Positions 33,595 to 41,801 of a DNA stretch of 64,000 bases are shown here, one piece after another. A program made the translations under genes and the position numbers. Every line of letters starts with the position of its first letter. The first letter of the stretch is position 1. The notes under the pieces are model-generated. The model ran no database searches and was not told the origin of the DNA. It saw nothing but the letters and a program-made list of their open reading frames with translations. This DNA is from Thiomicrorhabdus sp965603495 (GTDB lineage Bacteria > Pseudomonadota > Gammaproteobacteria > Thiomicrospirales > Thiomicrospiraceae): contig CBFDDF010000001.1 of assembly GCA_965603495.1 (NCBI GenBank), forward strand, positions 186,001 through 250,000, given 5' to 3'.

Positions 33595-34092
33595 ATGACA
33601 ACTGAAAACACTCTAACGCACCTAGATTCAAAAGGCCAAGCTCGTATGGTCGATGTCAGCGCAAAAGAACATACAGAGCGTGAAGCTCGTGCAATGGCGG
33701 TTATTCGTATGTTGCCAGAGACATTACAATTGATTGTCGAAGGTAAGCATAAGAAAGGTGATGTCATGGCTACCGCTCGTATTGCAGGTATTATGGCTGC
33801 CAAGAAAACACCTGATATTATTCCAATGTGTCACCCTTTGATGCTGACATCAGTCAAGGTTGAGTTGACGCCTAATATGGGGAATAGCTCGGTTGAAATT
33901 ATTGTACGATGTAAATTAGTCGGTCAAACTGGCGTTGAAATGGAAGCGTTGATGGCCGCTTCGGCCGCCGCTTTAACCCTTTACGATATGTGTAAAGCGG
34001 TGGATAAAGGCATGATTATTGACCAGGTACAGCTACTAGAAAAGAAAGGTGGCAAATCTGGGCATTGGGTTCGTCAAGGTGATGAAGTTTAA
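33595..34092 (+). CDS. moaC: Cyclic pyranopterin monophosphate synthase
   Basis: 165 aa. MoaC signatures: N-terminal HLDSKGQARMVDVSAKEHT, IPMCHPLMLTSVKVE and the active-site segment VEMEALMAASAAALTLYDMCKAVDKGM. It converts the MoaA product to cPMP. It starts 3 bp after the moeA stop and is clearly cotranscribed, while moaA, its functional partner, is at the other end of the run. Confidence 0.96.
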   Translation: MTTENTLTHLDSKGQARMVDVSAKEHTEREARAMAVIRMLPETLQLIVEGKHKKGDVMATARIAGIMAAKKTPDIIPMCHPLMLTSVKVELTPNMGNSSVEIIVRCKLVGQTGVEMEALMAASAAALTLYDMCKAVDKGMIIDQVQLLEKKGGKSGHWVRQGDEV

Positions 34093-34122
34093 AGCCTAGT
34101 CGTCATAGGAGGTCTATTATAG

Positions 34123-34401
34123 ATGGCCGAAAATCAAGAAATTCAAACTGACCAGGCCTGGTCAGTTTACCTTTTACGTTGTGCCGACAATACATTGTAT
34201 TGCGGTATCACGACCAATCTCCAGAAACGTCTCAGGCAGCACAATGGTGAATTAGTAGGGGGAGCAAAATACACTAAAATACGCCAACCCTGCGAACTGG
34301 TCTATGCCGAATACGCTGAAAATAGAAGCCATGCAACCCAGAAAGAGTACGCCATTAAGCAACTTTCAAAAGCGGCCAAAGAGTATTTGATTAAAAGTTA
34401 A
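34123..34401 (+). CDS. GIY-YIG nuclease superfamily protein (YhbQ-like)
   Basis: 92 aa single-domain member. SVYLLRCADNTLYCGITTN contains the GIY-YIG equivalent, followed by Arg in LQKRLRQHN and the catalytic Glu in TQKEYAIKQLSK. A TAGGAGG ribosome binding site supports the ATG at 34123. Cellular role of this small class (YhbQ type) is not well defined; DNA damage or nuclease activity has been proposed. A 24-bp perfect palindrome built on the window repeat covers codons 8-15, so the N-terminal residues TDQAWSV are encoded by the repeat. Confidence 0.88.
   Translation: MAENQEIQTDQAWSVYLLRCADNTLYCGITTNLQKRLRQHNGELVGGAKYTKIRQPCELVYAEYAENRSHATQKEYAIKQLSKAAKEYLIKS
34145..34168. repeat. ACCAGGCCTGGT palindrome, copy 8, 24-bp perfect palindrome inside a gene
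   Basis: The core at 34151-34162 is extended by the arms AAACTG and CAGTTT. It lies inside the GIY-YIG gene and encodes DQAW. The TTT extension is present on both strands. It is the longest perfect palindrome among the intragenic copies. Confidence 0.97.
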
Positions 34402-34714
34402 TCTGACATTTACTGTTCAAATTGAGTGTTTACGATGATCTCTGTCAAGGGGTGGTTTTGGTATTCAATCGTATTAGCTTAAGCCGTTACTCTGGAGTTG
34501 TTAGAGAGTGTAATTAAAGCTACCTTAAATATCATGTTTTAGATAACACTGTATGTTGCTTAGTATTTCCATCTATTGTGGTGTTTCCCATGCTATATAC
34601 CTGAAGACGAAAAAAAAGCCCGTTCAAAGTAATTTGAACGGGCTTTTTTTATAGAAGTCTTAATCTGCAGAGCTCGTTATAAGCGGAATGCGCCCAAACG
34701 ACCGTTAAGCTAGA
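34402..34714. other. Intergenic region with shared terminator
   Basis: 313 bp between the GIY-YIG gene and the helicase end. No plausible ORF. The only element I see is the strong hairpin at 34611-34650. Confidence 0.6.
34611..34650. terminator. Bidirectional intrinsic terminator (GIY-YIG / helicase)
   Basis: 18-bp perfect stem with GTAA loop (left arm AAAAAAAGCCCGTTCAAA), A-run and T-run at opposite ends, placed to end the helicase transcript from the minus strand and any plus-strand transcript. Confidence 0.92.
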
Positions 34715-36529
34715 TTAGCTACGACGTGGAGAAGGTGTACGACGAGGCTTGCCTTTATCCTTGTCAGAACCAGCTGGTTTGTTGCGAGAAAGGCGCTTGC
34801 GAGGTTCAGTATTACCGCTTGCAGATCCACCAGACACTTCACTCAGTTTCAACTGTTGACCACATACCCAAGCCTTACCTAAATCTTCTTTAGCCGCTTT
34901 TGGCATGTCAGAAGGAAGGTCAACTGTACTGAATGTGTCTTCAATGTTTAACTGGCGAATGAATTCGCTATCTAAACCGGCTTCGTTGGCAATACAGCCG
35001 ACGATGTTACCAGGGCGAACACCATGTTGATTACCCACTTCAATACGGAAACGCGTCATACCTTCATCAGGCGTTGCCGAGCGGTCACGACGTGGTTTAC
35101 GTTCAGAACGTTCGCCACGACCACCACGTTCAGGACGGTCACCACGACCACCACGTTCACGACCACCAGCATCACCAGCATTACGTTCAGAACGTTCTTC
35201 ACGTTGTGGTTTATCTGACATGAAGAATGGAATGTCGCCTTGTAATAGACGCGCTAAACCAGCTGCAATCTCAACTGCAGGCATGTTTTGCTCAGTCTCA
35301 AGCTGCTCAATCATCTGCTGATAGAACGCAGTGTCGTCTTGCTTAGTGGCTTCAACAATACGTGCCTTGAAACGATCAACACGACTGTCGTTGATATCTT
35401 GCGTTGAAGGCAAGTGCATTTCAGGAATCTTGCTCTTAGTCGTTCTTTCGATAGAGCTTAATAAACGCTTCTCACGAGGTGTTACGAAAAGAATCGCAGT
35501 ACCAGAACGACCAGCACGACCTGTACGACCAATACGGTGTACATATGATTCGTTATCTTGTGGAATGTCATAGTTAAATACGTGACTGATACGAGGTACA
35601 TCTAAACCACGTGCAACTACGTCAGTTGCCACTAGGATATCAATCTTGCCTTTTTTGATGTTATCTACAATGCGCTCACGCTGGTTCTGTGCAATATCAC
35701 CGTTAAGGGCGGCGGCAGCATAACCACGTGCTTCTAGTCTTTCGGCTAAATCAACTGTGGCTGTTTTAGTACGCACGAAGATGATAGAACCATCTAACTT
35801 CTCTTCCGCTTCTAGAATGCGTGTTAACGCATCTAGTTTGTGACCACCACTGACCATTAGGTATTTCTGGTCAATCGTGATTGCAGTTGCCGTTGTTGAC
35901 TTAATAATGACTTCAGTTGGGTCATTCAAATAGCGGGTGGCAATACGGTGAACTTCTTTCGGCATAGTTGCTGAGAATAAAGCGATTTGACGCGTCTTAG
36001 GCGTTTGCTCAAGAATCCACTCAACATCGTCGATGAATCCCATACGAAGCATTTCATCAGCTTCATCTAAAACCATCGTCTTTAAGCCATTGAGCTTTAA
36101 AGTGCCTTTACGGATGTGATCCATAACACGGCCAGGCGTTCCGACAACGACGTGAACACCGCGTGCTAAAGCGCGAATTTGCGTACCGTAATCAGCACCA
36201 CCGTAAATAGGTAATACATGGAAACCTTTCATGTGCTTAGCGAAGCCTTGGAACGCTTCCGCAACCTGAATCGCTAATTCGCGAGTCGGTGCTAATACCA
36301 GTACTTGAGGGTCTTTTTGTTTGAAGTCAGCATTAGATAAGGCAGGTAAAGCAAAAGCAGCTGTTTTACCAGTACCTGTTTGTGCCATACCAAGGATATC
36401 TTTACCTTCTAAAAGGGCTGGAATTGCTTGGGCTTGGATTGGAGACGGAGTTTCATAACCGATATCGGTTATGGCTTTTAATACGTCTTCAGAAAGTTTG
36501 AGGTCTTTGAAGGTTACTTCAACAGTCAT
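34715..36529 (-). CDS. deaD: DEAD-box ATP-dependent RNA helicase, DeaD/CsdA type
   Basis: 604 aa from the ATG at 36529 (MTVEVTFKDL), preceded by AAGGA; a longer frame to 36619 is rejected. The helicase core has the Q motif (SPIQAQAIPAL), AQTGTGKT (residues 49-56), VLDEADEML, FSATMP and HRIGRTGR. A DbpA-like RNA-binding domain near the C-terminus (RFRIEVGNQHGVRPGNIVG) and a basic RG-rich linker (RERGGRGDRPERGGRG) match DeaD. It unwinds RNA in ribosome assembly and cold adaptation. A candidate promoter about 315 nt upstream gives a long leader, a known feature of cold-shock helicase mRNAs. Confidence 0.94.
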   Translation of the reverse strand: MTVEVTFKDLKLSEDVLKAITDIGYETPSPIQAQAIPALLEGKDILGMAQTGTGKTAAFALPALSNADFKQKDPQVLVLAPTRELAIQVAEAFQGFAKHMKGFHVLPIYGGADYGTQIRALARGVHVVVGTPGRVMDHIRKGTLKLNGLKTMVLDEADEMLRMGFIDDVEWILEQTPKTRQIALFSATMPKEVHRIATRYLNDPTEVIIKSTTATAITIDQKYLMVSGGHKLDALTRILEAEEKLDGSIIFVRTKTATVDLAERLEARGYAAAALNGDIAQNQRERIVDNIKKGKIDILVATDVVARGLDVPRISHVFNYDIPQDNESYVHRIGRTGRAGRSGTAILFVTPREKRLLSSIERTTKSKIPEMHLPSTQDINDSRVDRFKARIVEATKQDDTAFYQQMIEQLETEQNMPAVEIAAGLARLLQGDIPFFMSDKPQREERSERNAGDAGGRERGGRGDRPERGGRGERSERKPRRDRSATPDEGMTRFRIEVGNQHGVRPGNIVGCIANEAGLDSEFIRQLNIEDTFSTVDLPSDMPKAAKEDLGKAWVCGQQLKLSEVSGGSASGNTEPRKRLSRNKPAGSDKDKGKPRRTPSPRRS

Positions 36530-36850
36530 CGGGTAGGTCCTTTTTCTCATTTGAGAAATAAAAGTGCCCGTGAATAAATAAGCGTCTTTACGACTGAATA
36601 GAAAGCCAAAAAAATGCACACTAGAAAAAACAGTGGCGTTTTATCGATTTTAAATAAAGTTTAACGAAAGAATAGAGTCGTTATTCTGGGGCAAATTGCA
36701 TCTAGTAGAGCACCTTTGCATCAGAATAATCAGATGGCGTTATCATTTAAGATAAGCGTTGGGCAAATGGCTCTGCGAAGCATGATTTGTTATGTCTTTG
36801 ACATAAGCTTATTCTATTAATGAATAAGTGCAAATCATTGCGAGAGCCGG

Positions 36851-36879
36851 ATTATAGTAAAACTTTAATGATTTTGCAA
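36851..36879 (-). promoter_or_regulatory. Candidate sigma-70 promoter for deaD
   Basis: Read on the minus strand: TTGCAA (-35, at 36874-36879), exactly 17 bp, TATAAT (perfect -10, at 36851-36856). Initiation near 36844 gives a leader of about 315 nt. One of the best sigma-70 matches I see in the window. Confidence 0.6.
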
Positions 36880-36921
36880 GCTTACATCTGTTTTTAAAAG
36901 TGATATTTAAATAAAAAGCAG

Positions 36922-36941
36922 ACTTACCAGGCCTGGTAAGT
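36922..36941. repeat. ACCAGGCCTGGT palindrome, copy 9 (upstream of deaD promoter)
   Basis: Core extended to a 20-bp perfect palindrome by ACTT/AAGT arms. It lies upstream of the deaD promoter and downstream of the minus-strand GGDEF-EAL gene. The TTT extension is imperfect (AAGTTG on the plus strand). Confidence 0.95.
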
Positions 36942-37082
36942 TGATTTCAACAGCTTTATATTCAATTGTGAAGTGAAAATTAAGCCGTTTTTCATGGGGG
37001 TTAGCGATGATTGAAATAGAAAATACAGCCGGTGATGGAAAATGATGTATTTCGACATAAAATTGAGTAAAAAAGGCTAGGT

Positions 37083-39242
37083 TTAAGCAATTTTAGGCTT
37101 GTTGGGGCTCGGTGGATTTACTAAGAAGGTTTCTTCAAACTCTGCGGCGGGAACCGGTTTGCTGTAGAGGTAGCCTTGGATGAGTACCTCTGGTGCATTG
37201 GTTCTAAAGAAATCAGCTTGGGTTTGGAGTTCAACACCTTCGGCCACCACCGAGAGGTTTTTATTTTGCGCCAATTTCAAAATAGAGTCTACTATCGCCA
37301 CATCATTGTCATTGTCAGGAATATGCCGCACAAAACTCTGATCAATTTTAAGCTCATGAATGGGCAGTTTTTGCAGGTAACTCAATGAAGAGTAACCCGT
37401 ACCGAAGTCATCAATCGAAATATGAAACCCTAAGCTGACAAGGTGCTGAATTTTTTGCAGCGCCAGGTTGGTATTGCGGATTAAAACCCCTTCGGTTAAT
37501 TCTAGGGTGATGTGTTTCGGATTGACCTGGGTAAATTTAATTAAGCCAATCACAAGTTCGACAAAGCTTTGTTCATGGAATTGAATCGGACTAATATTGA
37601 TAGAGACTCGAAATGGGCCATAAGTTTCATTCCAATATTTTGCCTGCATAAAAGCTTTGTGCATGACCCAAAGGCCAATTTTAATGATTTGACGACCCTC
37701 TTCGGCAACTGGAATGAACTGCCCTGGAGGTACTAAACCAAGCGCGGGATGAAACCATCTGAGGAGTGTTTCTGCAGCAACCGTGTTGCCATGTACGTCT
37801 ACCTGTGCCTGGAAATATAGTTCGAACTCTTTATCCAGTTCTGAATGATTTAAGGCTTGTAGCATTTCCAGGCGTTGCTGGGCAATTTCGCAGAGACGTT
37901 CTTCAAATTGATAAACTTGGTTGCCGCCTAGGCTTTTTGCTTCATGCATCGCCATATTTGTATAGCGAATCAGTTCGTCGCAATGGCCTTCCAGCGCAGG
38001 TTTACTATACAAGTGCAGTCCGATACTTGCAGTGCAGTGTAATGAACGGTTTTTAATGGTATAACGATCATCGACAGATTCCTGTATCTTGTAGGCCAAA
38101 GCCAATAATTGCGTGTGCGCCTCTTCCCTATCCTGACTTATTTCTTTGGCGAGAACGGCAAACTCGTCTCCTTCTAAACGCGCTACTAAGTTGTCGGGGC
38201 CGGCAATTTCGCTTAGTTTTTTAGAGACAAGTATCAATAATTGGTCACCAATTTCAAAGCCCAAGGTGTCGTTAATCATTTTAAAACTATCTAAATCTAT
38301 TAAGATTAATCCGGAGTAACTGTGCGACGTTGGATAGCGATCTAAAGTGGTGCCAATTTGATTGTGGAGCAGGGTGCGATTCGCCAATCCTGTTAAGTTG
38401 TCATAATAAGCGAGGCGTTTAATTTCATTGTGTGCTTGGCGGATGTCGGTAATATCTTGTAGGACACCGATAAAATGTTCAATATTACGATTGTGGTCAG
38501 TTAACATCGTCAAACTAAGCACCGCATGATATTCGATATTGCTAGAGGGTGTTAGTTGAACCTCTCCATTCCAACAACCGTTCTCTAACAAGGCTTTCAT
38601 GACCGAGCCAAACGGCACTCTAAAGACGACTTGGTTCTGTAGCCACTCAATGTAAGTCATTTGCTGTAGTGCTTCGGTGTTTAAACCCGTGTAAGCTGAG
38701 AAGGCATAGTTAGGCTGAGTAATATAACCGTGTGCATTGGTAATGAACTGGCCGGCATTACTGGCTTCCATTAACTTAATTTGTGCTTCTGCTTGGATTT
38801 GCAGGGATTGGTCTTTAATCAGAATTAATAAGTTGTGAGGGTCATTGTCAGTTGATTTAATGACAAAGGCTGAAACCAAAACGGGTAGCAGAGTGGGTTT
38901 TCCATTAGACTCGGAGGGAATTCTCAACCATAAGAGAGGACTGTCGTTTGTAACACCAGAGTCATTCTCAAATTGTTTTTGGCACCACGTTTTTAGGTCA
39001 AAACGCAGTCTATTTTGTTTTTGTGTATAGGCTTGAACTTGGGATAAAAGGCATGGTGCGAAACGGTTTTCATCAAGATAACTGTGCGCTGTTTTATTAA
39101 CCAACACGGGGGTTAATTGCGCGGACAGAAGCAATAAACCATCATTAAACTGGTCAACGACTTGTTGCTTTTGTAGCTGATGGGCATGCTTTAATTGATC
39201 TAGCAAATCCTTCGCTTCGGTATTAAGGCGCGCTTCTTGCAT
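37083..39242 (-). CDS. PAS-GGDEF-EAL cyclic-di-GMP signalling protein (paralogue A)
   Basis: 719 aa, cytoplasmic. A N-terminal coiled-coil and PAS-like region, a second PAS at about 150-270 ending in GVLQDITDIRQAHNE, then GGDEF and EAL. The GGDEF signature is EGDEF (ARLEGDEFAVLA): first Gly replaced, carboxylates kept, so activity is uncertain. The EAL domain has ETLLRW, NISPIQF, ELTEG, DDFGTGYSSL and LKIDQSFV and looks catalytically complete. The next gene on the same strand is a close paralogue of the same length and domain order, so this is a tandem duplication. It is the more diverged of the two at the GGDEF site. Confidence 0.92.
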   Translation of the reverse strand: MQEARLNTEAKDLLDQLKHAHQLQKQQVVDQFNDGLLLLSAQLTPVLVNKTAHSYLDENRFAPCLLSQVQAYTQKQNRLRFDLKTWCQKQFENDSGVTNDSPLLWLRIPSESNGKPTLLPVLVSAFVIKSTDNDPHNLLILIKDQSLQIQAEAQIKLMEASNAGQFITNAHGYITQPNYAFSAYTGLNTEALQQMTYIEWLQNQVVFRVPFGSVMKALLENGCWNGEVQLTPSSNIEYHAVLSLTMLTDHNRNIEHFIGVLQDITDIRQAHNEIKRLAYYDNLTGLANRTLLHNQIGTTLDRYPTSHSYSGLILIDLDSFKMINDTLGFEIGDQLLILVSKKLSEIAGPDNLVARLEGDEFAVLAKEISQDREEAHTQLLALAYKIQESVDDRYTIKNRSLHCTASIGLHLYSKPALEGHCDELIRYTNMAMHEAKSLGGNQVYQFEERLCEIAQQRLEMLQALNHSELDKEFELYFQAQVDVHGNTVAAETLLRWFHPALGLVPPGQFIPVAEEGRQIIKIGLWVMHKAFMQAKYWNETYGPFRVSINISPIQFHEQSFVELVIGLIKFTQVNPKHITLELTEGVLIRNTNLALQKIQHLVSLGFHISIDDFGTGYSSLSYLQKLPIHELKIDQSFVRHIPDNDNDVAIVDSILKLAQNKNLSVVAEGVELQTQADFFRTNAPEVLIQGYLYSKPVPAAEFEETFLVNPPSPNKPKIA

Positions 39243-39484
39243 AAGGTTGGAAAATTTCCAAAATATTTAAAAATGATTCAGTAATCATACACAAAAATAA
39301 TGTTGATAATAGGGGGTAAAGTTGAAAATAGTCGTAGTTATACGAAGAAAATTTCGATAGGTGGTTTTTCGTAGGGTTTATTGCGTACTAAAATAGGAGT
39401 GTGAGTCTTATTTTTAGATGAGTGTTATGAATGAAGTTTAGAAAATTCTAAATAATGAGGCAGGGTAGCCGGGATGCGGAGGCG

Positions 39485-41656
39485 TTAATTAATATGAGCT
39501 AACGATTCTTGTGGTGGAATGGGGTTTTGTTTAGACTCCAGTGTTAAGAATGTCTTTTCAAAGACCTCAGCTTCAACAGGACGGCTATAGAAAAAGCCTT
39601 GAATTAAAATATTGTCCGGTTGTTTGCGAATAAAATCAACCTGTTGCTGGGTTTCAACGCCCTCAGCCACAATCGTTAGACTCTTGGTTTGTGCCAGGCG
39701 GATAATCGATTCGACAATGGCAATGTCTTCTGTGCTCTCTGGGACTCTGGAAATAAAGCTTTTATCAATCTTCAGTTCATGAATCGGTAGCCTTTGTAAA
39801 TAACTTAATGATGAGTAACCGGTTCCAAAGTCATCAATAGAAATTTTAAAACCCAATCGGTTCAATTTCTCTATCTTCTCAAGCGCACTTTCAGTGTCGG
39901 AAATTAGCACGCCTTCGGTCAGTTCAAGAGTGATATTGTTAGGATTGACGTCAGTGTGGATTAACATTTCACGGATGTGTCTCACAAAATCAGCCTCGTG
40001 AAACTGGATGGGACTGATATTAATAGAGAGATTGAAGTTAGGGTGCGTTTTGACCCATTCTTTTACTTGTATAAAGGCATGGTAGAGCACCCAAGCACCC
40101 ACTTTTAGAATTTGTCGACTCTCTTCGGCGATACCGATAAATTTGTTAGGTGGTATAAAGCCGAGCGTCGGATGTTTCCAGCGAATAAGGGTTTCTGCCC
40201 CATGTAGAACATCACCTTTACCTATCTGCGCTTGAAAATTAAGTAGTAATTGACTGTCTAAGTCTGGAGAGTTTAAGTCAATTTCAAGCTGACGACGCGC
40301 CCTCACTTTTTCAGATAAAGTAGGTTCGTAGATGTGTATTTTTTGATTCTTTTTAAGATTTTTGGCTTCCGACATCGCTAAGTCGGCATTGGTCAGAAGG
40401 CTGTCAGGCGTGTCGTCTTCAGCATAGGGATAAACAATCAAACCGATTCGTACAGTGCTGTGCAGAGTTAACTCATCCACCTGGTAGTGTTGGTTGAGGG
40501 CATCAGATATTTTATGCGCCAACTTCAGGGCATTACGGGTAGCTTTTTCAGTATCTTTGGCGCTATCTTGAGCTAAAACGACAAACTCATCGCCACCGAC
40601 ACGCGCAAGCGAATCGCCTGCACGAAGGAGCTTTTTAAGTGCAAAAGCCATGTTTACAAGCAGTGTGTCTCCGGTTTTACGGCCAAAGGCATTATTAATA
40701 CTTTTAAAACGATCTAGGTTGATATACAAAACCGAAGAATAGGTTTCACAGCGTTGATGGTTTTTAAGCGCGGTAAAAAGAAGTTCGCGTGCCAATTTTC
40801 GATTGGCTAGGCCAGTCAGGCCATCATAAAATGCCATCTGTTGTAGCTTGGATTGCGCCTCTTTAATATCGGTAATATTTTGAACTGTGACAATGTAGTG
40901 TTCGATATTGAAGTCGTCATCGGCAATCATGGAGATCGTAAGAATGGCATAAAAGGTTAAATATGGAGAGGGGTGTAGCTCAACCTCGCCACTCCAATAC
41001 TTTCGTTCTAGCAGGGTTCGTAATAAGCCATTAGTATCATTTATAAGGCTAATTTGTAGATCTAGCCAGTGCATCAAGGTCATTTTTTGCAACTGCGCTG
41101 CACTTAGGCCCGTCATGGCGATAAAACTGTCGTTCGGGTGGGTGATGTAACCTTTTTCATTGGCAATGAATTGCCCGTTGAAATTATTAAATGCCGCCTG
41201 CATTAGACGCTTTTGTTCATCTGCTTGCTTGTGCAAACTTCGGTCATAGATGGTCAGAAGTAGGCTTTTAATTTTGCCTTTTTTACTGAAAAGCACCTTG
41301 GCATTCAAGCATAGCGGGGTCGATTTTAGAGTAATTGGGTTTCTGAACCAAATGTTGAGTTCGACAGGCTCTTTGCGTGAGGAGGTTGTGATGGGCATGA
41401 GCCAGCTTTCGAGTTTGAAAGAGATCGTGCCTTTTTTGTTTTTGAAGAGCGTGAGGCTGTTAAAGAATTGGGTTTCGCAAGCATCACAAGCCAGCAGTTT
41501 TGTGGCCCGAGCATTGATGAGTTGAATTTTTAAATTTGGCTTGAAAACAATAATTCCATCTTGGATGGCATTAATAATCTCACGCTTGCTCTCACGTTCT
41601 TCACGCAGGTGCTGGATGTTTTTTTCAAGCTCGGTTACATTTTGTTTTGAACTCAT
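39485..41656 (-). CDS. PAS-GGDEF-EAL cyclic-di-GMP signalling protein (paralogue B)
   Basis: 723 aa, same layout as its downstream neighbour: coiled-coil start (TELEKNIQHLREERESKRE), PAS-like region with three nearby Cys-type residues (LLACDACET), a second PAS ending in TVQNITDIKEAQ, then GGDEF with an intact ARVGGDEFVVLA, and EAL with ETLIRW, NISPIQF, ELTEG and DDFGTGYSSLSYL. Both domains look competent. The two genes are separated by 242 bp, so each may have its own promoter. The EAL halves are nearly identical in their motifs whereas the N-terminal sensors have diverged, consistent with duplication followed by change of signal. Confidence 0.92.
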   Translation of the reverse strand: MSSKQNVTELEKNIQHLREERESKREIINAIQDGIIVFKPNLKIQLINARATKLLACDACETQFFNSLTLFKNKKGTISFKLESWLMPITTSSRKEPVELNIWFRNPITLKSTPLCLNAKVLFSKKGKIKSLLLTIYDRSLHKQADEQKRLMQAAFNNFNGQFIANEKGYITHPNDSFIAMTGLSAAQLQKMTLMHWLDLQISLINDTNGLLRTLLERKYWSGEVELHPSPYLTFYAILTISMIADDDFNIEHYIVTVQNITDIKEAQSKLQQMAFYDGLTGLANRKLARELLFTALKNHQRCETYSSVLYINLDRFKSINNAFGRKTGDTLLVNMAFALKKLLRAGDSLARVGGDEFVVLAQDSAKDTEKATRNALKLAHKISDALNQHYQVDELTLHSTVRIGLIVYPYAEDDTPDSLLTNADLAMSEAKNLKKNQKIHIYEPTLSEKVRARRQLEIDLNSPDLDSQLLLNFQAQIGKGDVLHGAETLIRWKHPTLGFIPPNKFIGIAEESRQILKVGAWVLYHAFIQVKEWVKTHPNFNLSINISPIQFHEADFVRHIREMLIHTDVNPNNITLELTEGVLISDTESALEKIEKLNRLGFKISIDDFGTGYSSLSYLQRLPIHELKIDKSFISRVPESTEDIAIVESIIRLAQTKSLTIVAEGVETQQQVDFIRKQPDNILIQGFFYSRPVEAEVFEKTFLTLESKQNPIPPQESLAHIN

Positions 41657-41801
41657 GGAATGAGTAGCGCCTAATGATCAATTCAGTAATTGATTCTATC
41701 GGTAAATAGGGTGTTAAACCAATAAGCAATTATACGTAGCACCTTGAATTAACCTTGTTTATTATAAGGGTAATTGTCAAGTTTGTCACGCTATGAGGCT
41801 T

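Larger units (their letters stand above)
36530..37082. other. Long helicase leader region and spacer
   Basis: 553 bp with no ORF. From the helicase start outward it holds about 315 nt of apparent 5' UTR, a hairpin CTTATTC / GAATAAG (36808-36814 with 36822-36828) close to the presumed 5' end, the candidate promoter at 36851-36879 and repeat copy 9 at 36922-36941 upstream of the promoter. Confidence 0.6.

Noticed and set aside
7770..34168. All palindrome copies as transcription terminators
   Set aside because: Six copies lie within genes that read through them, two spacers (after prx-grx and soxD) have separate ordinary terminators, and several have no arms or T-run.
35024..35218. A Thr/Arg-rich 64-codon plus-strand frame
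   Set aside because: It is the reverse reading of the RG-rich linker of the DEAD-box helicase; the composition comes from that repeat.
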